64,000 nucleotides of DNA from Megalopta genalis (taxonomy: Eukaryota; Arthropoda; Insecta; Hymenoptera; Halictidae). How positions within the stretch are numbered: position 1 is the stretch's first letter; each line of letters starts with the position of its first letter. The stretch covers positions 124,001 through 188,000 of the forward strand of contig NW_027476379.1 in assembly GCF_051020955.1 (NCBI RefSeq), in the 5' to 3' direction. A program made the position numbers and the translations under genes. Of the stretch, positions 40,501 through 51,560 are shown piece after piece. The notes beneath the pieces were generated by a model. It was not told the DNA's origin. It made no database searches and was given only the letters and a program-made list of their open reading frames with translations.

Positions 40501-42209
40501 CAATGATTTAGGTTCAGATACTTGCGATATAAGTGATATAGATTCAAATGCAGGCGAAACGAACGAGTTAGCTGCAAATCCATGCGAAACACATGATTTA
40601 GCTGCAAATAAATGCGATGTAGAATTTTTGGCTTCAAATCCATGCGAAACAAATGATTTAGGTTCAGATACTTGCGATATAAGTGATGTGGATTCAATTG
40701 CAGACGAAACAAACGAGTTAGCTTCAAATCCATGCGAAACACCCGATTTAGCAGCAGATCAAAGCGATGTAGAAGGTTTAGCTTCAAATCCATGCGAAAC
40801 AAATGATTTACCTTCAAATACTTGCGATATAAGTGACATAGATTCAAATGCAGACGAAACAAACGTGTTAGCTTCAAATCCATGCGGAACACATGATTTA
40901 GCTGCAAATCAATGCGATGTAGAAGGTTTAGCATCAAATCCATGCGAAACCAATGGTTTAGCTTGAGATACTAGCGATATAAGTGACAAAGCTTCAAATG
41001 CAGACGAAACAAACGAGTTAGCTTTAAATCCGAGCAAAACACATGATTTAGCTTCAAATCAATGCGATGTAGAAGGATTAGCTTCAAATCCATGCGAAAC
41101 ACATAATTTAGCAGCAAATCAATGCGATGTAAAAGGTTTAGCTTCAAATCCATGCGATACCAATGATTTAGCTTCAGATACTTGCGATATAAGTCAAATG
41201 GCTTCAAATGCAGACGAAACAAACGAGTTAGCACCAAATCCATGCGAAACACATGATTTAGCAGCAAATAAATGCGATGTAGAAGGTTTAGCTTCAAATC
41301 CATGCGAAACCAATGATTTAGCTTGAGATACTAGCGATATAAGTGATATAGCTTAAAATGCAGACAAATCAAACGAGTTAGCTTCAAATCCATGCGAAAA
41401 ACATGATTTAGCAGTAAAGCATTGCGATGTAGAAGGTTTAGCTTCAAATCCATGCGAAACCAATGATTTAGCCTCAGATAATTGCGATATAAGTCACATG
41501 GGTTCAAATGCAGACGAAACAAACGAGTTAGCACCAAATCCATGAGAAACACATGATTTAGCAGCAAATCAATGCAATGTAGAAGGTATAGCTTCAAATC
41601 CAAGCGAAACAAATGATTCAGCATCAGATACTTGCGATATAAGTGATATAGCTTCAAATGCAGGAGAAACAAACGAGTTAGCTTCATATCCAAGCAAAAC
41701 ACATTACTAAGCTTCAAATCAATGCTATGTAGGAGGTTTAGCTTCAAATCCATGCGACACAAATGATTTAGCTTTAGATACTTGCGATTTAAGTGATATA
41801 ACTTCAATTGTGGGGGAAACAAACGAATTAGCATCATATCCATGCAAAACACATGTTTAAACTTCAAATCAATGCCACATGGAAGGTTTAGCTTCCAATG
41901 CAGGCGAAACAAACGTGTTAACTTCAAATCCATGCGGAACACATGATTTAGCTGCAAATCAATGCGATGTAGAAGGTTTAGCATCAAATCCATGCGAAAC
42001 CAATGGTTTAGCTTGAGATACTAGCGATATAAGTGACAAAGCTTCAAATGCAGACGAAACAAACGAGTTAGCTTTAAATCCATGCAAAACACCCGATCTA
42101 GCAGCAAATCAATGCGATGTAGAAGGTTTAGCTTCAAATCCATGCGAAACCAATGATTTAGCTTGAGATACTAGCGATATAAGTGATATAGCTTAAAATG
42201 CAGACGAAA

Positions 42210-44290
42210 CAAACGTGTTAGCTTCAAATCCATGCGGAACACATGATTTAGCTGCAAATCAATGCAATGTAGAAGGTATAGCTTCAAATCCAAGCGAAAC
42301 AAATGATTCAGCATCAGATACTTGCGATATTAGTGATATAGCTTCAAATGCAGGAGAAACAAACGAGTTAGCTTCATATCCAAGCAAAACACATTACTAA
42401 GCTTCAAATCAATGCTATGTAGAAGGTTTAGCTTCAAATCCATGCGACACAAATGATTTAGCTTTAGATACTTGCGATATAAGTGATATAGCTTCAATTG
42501 TAGGGGAAACAAACGAATTAGCATCCTAGCCATGCAAAACACATGTTTAAACTTTAAATCAATGCTACGAGGAAGGTTTAGCTTCAAATGCAGGCGAAAC
42601 AAACGATTTAGCTATAAATCCAAGCAAAACACATTACTAAGCTTCAAACCAATGCTATGTAGAAGGTTTAACTTCAAATCCATGCGAAACCAACGATTTA
42701 GCTTCAGATACTTGCGATATAAGTGGCACAGCTTCAAATGCAGACGAAACAAACTAGTTAGCTTCAATTCCATGCGAAACAAATGATTTAGTTAAAATTA
42801 ATGCGATGTAGAAGGTTTAGCTTCAAATCCACGCGAAACAAATGATTTAGCTTCAAACACTTGGGATATAAGTGACATAGCTTCAAATGCAGACGAAACA
42901 AACGAGTTAGCTTCAAATCCATGCGAAACAAATGATTTAGCTTCAGATACTAGCGACATAAGTGATATAGCTTAAAATGCAGAAGAAAGAAACGAGTTAG
43001 CTTCAAATCCAAGCGATACACATGATTTAGCTGCAAATTAATGCTATGTAGAAGGTTTAGCTCCAAATCCATGCGAAACCAATGATTTAGCTTCAGATAC
43101 TTGCGATATAAGTGATATAGCTTCAAATGCAGACGAAAAAAACGAGTTAGCTTCATATCCATGCGAAACACATGTTTTTAGCAGCAAATGAATGCGATGT
43201 AGAAGGTTTAGATTCAAATCCATGCGAAACCAATGATTTAGCTTCAGATAATTGCGATACAAGTGACATTGCTTCAAATGCAGACGCAACAAACGAATTA
43301 GCTTCAAATCCCTGCGAAACCAATGATATAGCTTCAGATACTTGCGATATAAGTGGCACAGCTTCAAATGCAGACGAAACAAACCAGATAGCTTCAATTC
43401 CGTGCGAAACACATGATTATTTAAAATTAATGCGAAGCAGGAGATTTAGCTTCAAATCCATGCGAAACAAATGATTTAGTTTCAAACACATGGGATATAG
43501 GTTATATTGCTTCAAATGCAGACGAAACAAACGAGTTAGCTTCAAATCCATGCGAAACACATGATTAAGAAGCAAATGAATGCGATGTAGAAGGTTTAGC
43601 TTCAAATCAATGCGAAGTAGAAGGCTTAGCTTCAAATCCATGCGAAACCAATGATTTAGAATCAGATACATGCAATATGTGTGACATAGCTTCAAATGCA
43701 GACGAAACAAACGAGTTAGCTTCAAATAAAAGCGATTCACATGTTTTCCTTCAAATCAATGCGATTTAGAAGGTTTAGCTAAAAAAATGCGTTTTAGAAG
43801 GTTCAGCTTCAAATCCATGCGAAACAAGTGATTTAGCGTCAGATACATGCGATATAAGTGATATAGCTTCAAATGCAGGGGAAACGAACGAGTTAGCTTC
43901 ATATCCAAGCGAATCACATGATTTAGCTTCAAATCAATGCGATGTAGGTTTTGCTTCAATTCCGTGCGAAACAAATGATTTAGCTTCAAAAACTTGGGAT
44001 ATAAGTGATATTGCTTCAAATGCAGACGAATGAAACGAGTTATCTTCAAAATCCGTGCTATACACATGATTTAGCTTCAAATCAATGCGATGTAGAAGGT
44101 TTAGCTTCAAATCCAAGCGAATCACTTGATTTAGCTTCAAATCAATGCCATTTAAAAGGTTCAGCTTCAAATCCATGCGAAACAAATGATTGAGCTTCAA
44201 ACACTTGGGATATAGGTGATATAGCTTCAGCTGCATGCGAAACAAACGAGTTAGCTTCAAATCCAAGCGAAACACATGATTTAGCTTCAA
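42210..44290 (+). repeat. Large duplication inside block C, copy 1
   Basis: This stretch matches about 45,385-47,615 almost base for base. The offset is 3,175 bp at the left (for example 42,532 and 45,707) and 3,325 bp at the right (43,417 and 46,742). The difference is exactly 150 bp, one higher-order unit. Confidence 0.85.
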
Positions 44291-45384
44291 ATCAATGCGA
44301 TGTAGAAGGTTTTGCTTCAATTCCGTGCGAAACAAATGATTTAGCTTCAAAAACTTGGGATATAAGTGATATTGCTACAAATGCAGACGAATGAAACGAG
44401 TTATCTTCAAAATCCGTGCTATACACATGATTTAGCTTCAAATCCGTGCGATACACATGATTTAGCTTCAAATCAATGCGATGTAGAAGGTTTAGCTTCA
44501 AATCCAAGCGAATCACTTGATTTAGCTTCAAATCAATGCCATTTAAAAGGTTCAGCTTCAAATCCATGCGAAACAAATGATTTTGCTTCAGATACTAGCG
44601 ACATAAGTGATATAGCTTAAAATGCAGAAGAAACAAACGAGTTAGCTTCAAATCCAAGCGATACACATGATTTAGCTGCAAATCAATGCTATGTAGAAGG
44701 TTTAACTTCAAATCCATGGGACACAAATGATTTAGATTTAGATAGTTGCGATATAAGTGATATAGCTTCAATTGTAGGTGAAACAAACGAGTTAGCTTCA
44801 AATCCATGCAAAACACATGATTAAACTTGAAATCAATGCTATGTGGAAGGTTTAGCTCTCAAATGCAGGCGAAACAAACGAGTTAGCTTTAAATCCAAGC
44901 AAAACACATAATTTAGCTTCAAATCAATGCGATGTAGAAGGATTAGCTTCAAATCCATGCGAAACACATGATTTAGCAGCAAATCAATGCGATGTAAAAG
45001 GTTTAGCTTCAAATCCATGCGAAACCAACGATTTAGCTTGAGATACTAGCGATATAAGTGATATAGCTTAAAATGCAGACAAAACAAACGAGTTAGCTTC
45101 AAATCCATGCGAAACACATGATTTAGCAGTAAAGCATTGCGATGTAGAAGGTTTAGCTTCAAATCCATACGAAACCAATGATTTAGCTTCAGATACTTGC
45201 GATATAAGTCACATGGCTTCAAATGCAGACGAAACAAACGAGTTAGCACCAAATCCATGCGAAACACATGATTTAGCAGCAAATCAATGAGATGTAGAAG
45301 GTTTAGCTTCAAATCCATGCGAAACCAATAATTTAGCTTGAGATACTAGCGATATAAGTGACATAGCTTCAAATGCAGACGAAA

Positions 45385-47615
45385 CAAACGTGTTAGCTTC
45401 AAATCCATGATGAACAAATGATTTAGCTGCAAATCAATGCAATATAGAAGGTATAGCTTCAAATCCAAGCGAAACAAATGATTCAGCATCAGATACTTGC
45501 GATATATGTGATATAGCTTCAAATGCAGACGGAACAAACGAGTTAGCTTCATATCCAAGCAAAACACACTACTAAGCTTCAAATCAATGCTATGTAGAAG
45601 GTTTAGCTTCAAATCCATGCGACACAAATGATTTAGCTTTAGATATTTGCGATATAAGTGATATAGCTTCAATTGTAGGGGAAACAAACGAATTAGCATC
45701 CTAGCCATGCAAAACACATGTTTAAACTTTAAATCAATGCTACGAGGAAGGTTTAGCTTCAAATGCAGGCGAAACAAACGATTTAGCTATAAATCCAAGC
45801 AAAACACATTACTAAGCTTCAAACCAATGCTATGTAGAAGGTTTAGCTTCAAATCCATGCGAAACCAACGATTTAGCTTCAGATACTTGCGATATAAGTG
45901 GCACAGCTTCAAATGCAGACGAAACAAACTAGTTAGCTTCAATTCCATGCGAAACAAATGATTTAGTTAAAATTAATGCGATGTAGAAGGTTTAGCTTCA
46001 AATCCACGCGAAACAAATGATTTAGCTTCAAACACTTGGGATATAAGTGACATAGCTTCAAATGCAGACGAAACAAACGAGTTAGCTTCAAATCCATGCG
46101 AAACAAATGATTTAGCTTCAGATACTAGCGACATAAGTGATATAGCTTAAAATGCAGAAGAAAGAAACGAGTTAGCTTCAAATCCAAGCGATACACATGA
46201 TTTAGCTGCAAATTAATGCTATGTAGAAGGTTTAGCTTCAAATCCATGCGAAACCAATGATTTAGCTTCAGATACTTGCGATATAAGTGATATAGCTTCA
46301 AATGCAGACGAAAAAAACGAGTTAGCTTCATATCCATGCGAAACACATGATTTAGCAGCAAATGAATGCGATGTAGAAGGTTTAGATTCAAATCCATGCG
46401 AAACCAATGATTTAGCTTCAGATAATTGCGATACAAGTGATATAGCTTCAAATGCAGATGAAAAAAACGAGTTAGCTTCATATCCATGCGAAACACATGT
46501 TTTTAGCAGCAAATGAATGCGATGTTGAAGGTTTAGATTCAAATCCATGCGAAACCAATGATTTAGCTTCAGATAATTGCGATACAAGTGACATTGCTTC
46601 AAATGCAGACGCAACAAACGAATTAGCTTCAAATCCCTGCGAAACCAATGATATAGCTTCAGATACTTGCGATATAAGTGGCACAGCTTCAAATGCAGAC
46701 GAAACAAACCAGATAGCTTCAATTCCGTGCGAAACACATGATTATTTAAAATCAATGCGAAGCAGGAGATTTAGCTTCAAATCCATGCGAAACAAATGAT
46801 TTAGTTTCAAACACATGGGATATAGGTTATATTGCTTCAAATGCAGACGAAACAAACGAGTTAGCTTCAAATCCATGCGAAACACATGATTAAGAAGCAA
46901 ATGAATGCGATGCAGAAGGTTTAGCTTCAAATCAATGCGAAGTAGAAGGCTTAGCTTCAAATCCATGCGAAACCAATGATTTAGAATCAGATACATGCAA
47001 TATGTGTGACATAGCTTCAAATGCAGACGAAACAAACGAGTTAGCTTCAAATAAAAGCGATTCACATGTTTTCCTTCAAATCAATGCGATTTAGAAGGTT
47101 TAGCTAAAAAAATGCGTTTTAGAAGGTTCAGCTTCAAATCCATGCGAAACAAGTGATTTAGCGTCAGATACATGCGATATAAGTGATATAGCTTCAAATG
47201 CAGGGGAAACGAACGAGTTAGCTTCATATCCAAGCGAATCACATGATTTAGCTTCAAATCAATGCGATGTAGGTTTTGCTTCAATTCCGTGCGAAACAAA
47301 TGATTTAGCTTCAAAAACTTGGGATATAAGTGATATTGCTTCAAATGCAGACGAATGAAACGAGTTATCTTCAAAATCCGTGCTATACACATGATTTAGC
47401 TTCAAATCAATGCGATGTAGAAGGTTTAGCTTCAAATCCAAGCGAATCACTTGATTTAGCTTCAAATCAATGCCATTTAAAAGGTTCAGCTTCAAATCCA
47501 TGCGAAACAAATGATTGAGCTTCAAACACTTGGGATATAGGTGATATAGCTTCAGCTGCATGCGAAACAAACGAGTTAGCTTCAAATCCAAGCGAAACAC
47601 ATGATTTAGCTTCCA
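45385..47615 (+). repeat. Large duplication inside block C, copy 2 (one 150-bp unit longer)
   Basis: Partner of 42,210-44,290. The extra 150 bp lies around 46,330-46,500, where the GATACAAGTGA and GTTTTTAGCAGC-type variants occur once more than in copy 1. Confidence 0.85.
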
Positions 47616-48300
47616 ATCAATGCGTTGTAGAAGGTTTAGCTTCAAATCCACGCGAAACCAATGATTTAGCTTCAGATACTTGCGATGTAAGTGATATAGC
47701 TTCAAATGCAGACGAAGCAAACGTGTTAGCTTCAAATCCAAGAGAATCACATGATTTAGCTTCAAATAAATGCGATTTAGAAGGTTTAGCTTCAAATCCA
47801 TGCGAAACACATGATTTAGCTGCAAATCAATGCGATGTAGAAGGTTTAGCTTCAAATTCGTGCGAATCACTTGATTTAGCTTCAAATCAATGCCATTTAG
47901 AAGATTTAGCTTCAAATCCAAGCGAAACAAATGATTGAGCTTCAAACACTTGGGATATAGGTGATATAGCTTCAGCTGCATGCGAAACAAACGAGTTAGC
48001 TTCAAATCCAGGCGAAACACATGATTTAGCTTCCAATCAATGCGTTGTTGAAGGTTTAGCTTCAAATCCATGCGAAACCAATGATTTAGCTTCAGATACA
48101 TGCGATATAAGTGATGTAGCTTCAATTGCAGACGAAACAAACGAGTTAGCTTGAAATCTAAGAGAATCGGTAGGTATAGGAGTTGCGTTCTGCAATTAAG
48201 GGCGAGGGGAAGGCTGAGCCGGGGTGGTGGGGTAAAGGGAAGGAAGCATCATCGTGAGCGGCACGCGTCGTGTGGAGGGGGGAAGTCACCGATAAGGAGT

Positions 48301-48496
48301 TTTGCGGTTTTGCATCCGGAGGGGCTCTCGGACGTCTTACCCGGAAGTTGCTTATCTTGCGAAGCGATATCGGGTATTTTGGTTTCGTTTATTAGATTTC
48401 TTAAAGTATGGTTTTTTTATCTCGGTATAATATTGTAGCGAGCGAGCGGGAGAGAGAGAGAGAGGGGAGGATGCAGCGGTTGTTCTCTCTCTTGCA
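48301..48496 (+). repeat. Subterminal direct repeat, copy 1
   Basis: It begins TTTGCGGTTTTGCATCCGGA and includes CTTAAAGTATGGTTTTTTTA, the TATAATATTGTAGCGAGCGA segment and GCAGCGGTTGTTCTC. The second copy is at 48,538-48,690. Confidence 0.8.
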
Positions 48497-48537
48497 AAAA
48501 CGACGCATGATTTTTCTCGCGCGACGCATTTATAGAA

Positions 48538-48690
48538 TTTTGTGGTTTTGTATCCGGAGAGACTCGCGGATGCTTTACCCGTGATTTTGGTCTCGTTGAG
48601 ATTTCTTAAAGTATGGTTTTTTTATCTCGGTATAATATTGTAGCGAGCGAGCGAGATGGATGCATTGCAGCGGTTGTTCTCTTTTGCATC
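48538..48690 (+). repeat. Subterminal direct repeat, copy 2
   Basis: It begins TTTTGTGGTTTTGTATCCGG. The core from AGATTTCTTAAAGTATGG through GTAGCGAGCGAGCG matches copy 1 exactly. Copy 1 has extra bases between the GACG/GATG segment and this core, and also extra GA repeats. Confidence 0.8.
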
Positions 48691-49021
48691 AGTTTTTCTC
48701 TTATGGACGATATGGACGGAGAGAGAGATGTATTTTTTGCCTTGCAACGGTTTGTTGCCACATCCTTTCCATGATTAGTGATTTTGGAAGTCTCCTTATC
48801 CGATTTTTCTTTGCAGTAACGATGTGGATAGAGAGAGAGATGTATTTTTTCTGCTTTATCGTTTTTGGAGAGAGAGATGTATTATAACGATGTGAGAGAA
48901 GTGCATGTATGCATGCTAATAAATAGGTTGTCGAAACACGACGTGCGTTAAACGGCTACCATACTGTGTGCACATTGTGACGACCAAGTTTTTAAAGAGA
49001 AGTGTGTATATATCTTGAAAG

Positions 49022-49585
49022 ATGTTCGGGATCGATTTCATTATAGACATGGATGGGTTTAGTTTTGAAAAAAAATTTATTTGCAAAGAACTTGCCATAA
49101 TTAATGTTCATTCCGGGGAAAGTAATTTGTTTGAGTTTAAGTTAGATTACAATTATAATGATTTAACGATGGCAGATCGAAAAAGTGCATGGTATGTAAC
49201 AAACTTCCTGCACGGAATACCATTTAAAAATTTTAGTGGCAAGATTAATTATCGGAACGAGGATATTGGAAACATCATAAAAAAATTCATACGGCCATAT
49301 AAAGAACCCGTAATTGGATACAAAGGAGGGAACATCGAACGGGATATTTTATTAAAAACTGGTATAAAATCTAGAAACCTGGAGGATTTCAGTTGCCCAA
49401 AGTACGATATTTTAATTACTGACCCGTCATATGGAAAATTCAATAGTCCGTGCAGGCTACATTGCTGGATACCAAAAAAAGGATTCAATAAAAAATATCA
49501 TTGTTGTTTGAGTGAGCTTCGCGTTTTTAGAGAATGGCTGCTTAAATTAAAAGGTAATTTTTTCTTTTTATTTATTTACAAATGA
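49022..49585 (+). CDS. Conserved Polinton protein, possibly RNase H-fold / exonuclease-like
   Basis: This 187-residue protein starts at ATG. I recognise the type from insect Polintons but know no proven function. Visible features are an N-terminal D-x-D (IDMDGF) followed by ICKELAIINVH, a central YKGGNIERDILL block and a Cys-rich end (CRLHCW, CCLSELRVFREWLL). The acidic start, the strand-like spacing and the K-G-x-E/D centre suggest a degenerate DEDD-type nuclease, but that is inference. The last codons sit on a likely splice donor, AAG/GTAATT at 49,553/49,554. With the acceptor TTCTTTTAG (49,618) a 65-bp intron would replace the lysine/phenylalanine-rich tail by a short exon ending near 49,670. 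It stands at the left end, facing the capsid block. Confidence 0.65.
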   Translation: MFGIDFIIDMDGFSFEKKFICKELAIINVHSGESNLFEFKLDYNYNDLTMADRKSAWYVTNFLHGIPFKNFSGKINYRNEDIGNIIKKFIRPYKEPVIGYKGGNIERDILLKTGIKSRNLEDFSCPKYDILITDPSYGKFNSPCRLHCWIPKKGFNKKYHCCLSELRVFREWLLKLKGNFFFLFIYK

Positions 49586-50133
49586 TTTTCATTGTCTTTC
49601 TACTACATCTTCTTTTAGAGAGGGAAGATGTATTATCGGCGTCGAGGGTGGTGACGCCAAACGACGAATAAAAAATGTAATACAAAGTTTAAGGAAGAGG
49701 CAGTTTGCGATCACCATGAGAAGAGGTATGTGGAATAATTGTTATTTAAAAAATTAAAAATTTATTTTTAATAATGATTATTTTTTAATTAACAGCGTCT
49801 TCTTGAAGAGGAGGAGGAGGAGAGGGGAGGAGGCTTGCGATTGTCATCAACGACGCGTTGGCGAAAGAAGAGGAAGATTATATATTGATGTCGATCATGT
49901 TTCAAAATTTTAGTAAAAAGGATTTTAATAAAAAGGATTTATTTAACATACATTAATATACATTTTTTTAAAATACCCACAATCCTATCCAAAATTTCCC
50001 TAAAAATTATAGTTATTTCTTATTGTAGCTATTCGGTTAGCGGTTTCTTCAGGGGAAAGAGAGAACATCTTTTATGATAGGGCATGTACATTTTTCAAAA
50101 AATCATATTAGTTTACAATATTATTTTTCGCAT
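49586..50133. other. Intergenic region with possible splice sites
   Basis: AT-rich, with a GAGGAGGAGGAG tract at about 49,811. A good acceptor (TTCTTTTAG) ends at 49,618. A donor AAGAG/GTATGT at 49,725/49,726 pairs plausibly with the acceptor TTAATTAACAG ending at 49,795. AATAAA occurs near 49,668. I see no other gene. Confidence 0.45.
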
Positions 50134-51372
50134 TTATATAATTTTTCTAACAATGCTCGTCAACGGGTTGTATTCCACGATGCAGTCGTGTATCATCAAG
50201 CAGTATGCAGCCGTCGAAGGTAGGACATCCTTTCGACATTCGAATTCGATTCGCACGTCGATGGTCGCATTTTTCAGCGCTTCGTTTTGTCGCGAGCAAT
50301 CGATGACTACGAACGGTCCATACAGTAGAAAGTCGATTGTATTCAGTAACACCTCACCGTCGTTTTCATAATAGGACTCTTGAAATTTCGCGTACATGTC
50401 ATAGAGCAACGCGTATTTATCCTTTTCGAAATCGATGTTCAAATCGTCGTAGGGATACATTTCCGAGTTCAAATAAAGTCGAATATTAGATAAGAAGCAG
50501 GAATTGAATTGGGTAGCGTTTTTCTTTAAATCATTTTTCCTTTCGGTTTGTAACGCGAATATCACGTACCGCGGTTTTTCCATATGCGGAGCCGTTTTTA
50601 TCGCCCACGTGTGCTTCGTGGTTGTTTGCAGCATCGGATATTCGTACAGTTCCCACGAACGGAAACTCATGCTGATCGATCTTTCGCTCTCAAGAATACG
50701 CAGCATCGACAACTTGTGTATTTCATCCAAAGCGACGTGTGGCATTCTCCATTGAATTTTATACAAATCCAGGACAGGTTTCACATTGTCGGACCAGCTT
50801 CGTAGCGCGTTAGCGTCGTTGCGCGCGCGAATCAAAATCAATTCGTGCCGAGCATTTATTACAACGCGTTTGTAATCTTCGCAGAAGCCTAGCAATGTGT
50901 TCATAGGCACGCAAAAGTTGAAATTTCGAAAATTCGTAGGCGTTGCGATGAGATTTTCCCTCCGTTGATCATCGTTCCTGTACATCCAGCCAGCATTGGA
51001 CAGCGCGTTGTTCTTCGTAATGTTCAGACTCGCATAATTCTTCAAGGTCGTCGTTGTACCGGGATTTCTGGACCGATCGATTTCCACTCCGTTCAGTTCG
51101 TAATGTATTTCGTCGAACATAAACGCCACCACATTGTTGTCTAGAGCTACCGTGTCGTTGGCCAATCCTCCCGGTAGGCTGAGTCTTTCCTCCACGTATA
51201 GGAAGCTTTTACACGGAAGAGTGTACAAGTCTTGATGTTGAATGGGTATTCTTATCTCATCGCTGTTTCCAAACGTAGTGTTGGCGTACGGATTGTAGGT
51301 GTGCAGTTCGATCTTAGTTATTCGATTGTCGAAGATCGGTGCTTCGGAGATGTTCAAAATGTCGTACGACAT
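50134..51372 (-). CDS. MCP: Major capsid protein, double jelly-roll type
   Basis: This 412-residue protein is in my reading the hexon-like double jelly-roll capsid protein of the Polinton. It starts at ATG 51,372 (MSYDILNISEAP). Conserved stretches include the N-terminal YNPYANTTFGNSDEIRIPI strand, FDEIHYELNGVEIDRSRNPG near residues 90-110, the WKT-type centre (KHTWAIKTAPHMEKPRYVIF) and a C-terminal strand with LLYGPFVVIDCSRQNEALKN. No stop interrupts it. It lies last in the minus-strand capsid block, after minor capsid, protease and pX. Structure is inferred from family resemblance and position. I cannot exclude a few altered residues, since neighbouring genes are broken. Confidence 0.78.
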   Translation of the reverse strand: MSYDILNISEAPIFDNRITKIELHTYNPYANTTFGNSDEIRIPIQHQDLYTLPCKSFLYVEERLSLPGGLANDTVALDNNVVAFMFDEIHYELNGVEIDRSRNPGTTTTLKNYASLNITKNNALSNAGWMYRNDDQRRENLIATPTNFRNFNFCVPMNTLLGFCEDYKRVVINARHELILIRARNDANALRSWSDNVKPVLDLYKIQWRMPHVALDEIHKLSMLRILESERSISMSFRSWELYEYPMLQTTTKHTWAIKTAPHMEKPRYVIFALQTERKNDLKKNATQFNSCFLSNIRLYLNSEMYPYDDLNIDFEKDKYALLYDMYAKFQESYYENDGEVLLNTIDFLLYGPFVVIDCSRQNEALKNATIDVRIEFECRKDVLPSTAAYCLMIHDCIVEYNPLTSIVRKII

Positions 51373-51560
51373 GATGCGGGGGCGTGCGATTACTTGTTAA
51401 CGACAAATCCCAAAGATTGTAGATATTTAACGTTTCGTGCAGTTAATTTCCTCGTCTTCTTCTCCTTATTATTATTGTTATTATTATTATTTTGGAACGA
51501 TACACCGTCTTTGAAGCTTGGCGTATTATTGTGAATTAGCATGACGTTTCTTTACCGAGG
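51373..51560. other. Short gap between capsid genes with TTA microsatellite
   Basis: A (TTATTATTATTG)-like run lies at about 51,465-51,491. I see nothing else that can be supported. Confidence 0.6.

Larger units (their letters stand above)
37505..48168 (+). repeat. Satellite array block C, right part, forward orientation
   Basis: Forward 30-bp monomers in the 150-bp order resume after the retrotransposon and run to the Polinton boundary. The last monomer can be followed to about GAGAATC at 48,162-48,168, after which similarity stops. Variants cluster regionally, for example CCAATGATTTAGCTTGAGA between about 37.6 and 45.4 kb. All open frames here are repeats of the decapeptide or its antisense readings. 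Confidence 0.92.
48169..49021. other. Left subterminal region of the Polinton, non-coding
   Basis: This is the expected place of the terminal inverted repeat. It holds two imperfect direct repeats (entered separately), a (GA)n run at about 48,449-48,466, and several copies of the motif GAGAGAGATGTATT. I find no convincing gene. A 75-codon frame near 48,660 has no recognisable content. A TATATAT at about 49,008 lies only some 14 bases before the next ATG. Confidence 0.7.

Noticed and set aside
1..48168. Many open frames of 60-608 codons on both strands in the satellite
   Set aside because: All are tandem readings of the same 30-bp monomer. They follow the repeat phase, overlap each other on opposite strands and have no start context or non-repetitive part.
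48660..48887. 75-codon frame in the left subterminal region
   Set aside because: The text is built from GA-rich and T-rich low-complexity sequence within the repeat region and has no recognisable motif.
50084..50371. Plus-strand frame opposite the major capsid gene
   Set aside because: It overlaps the conserved capsid C-terminus and has no homology that I recognise.
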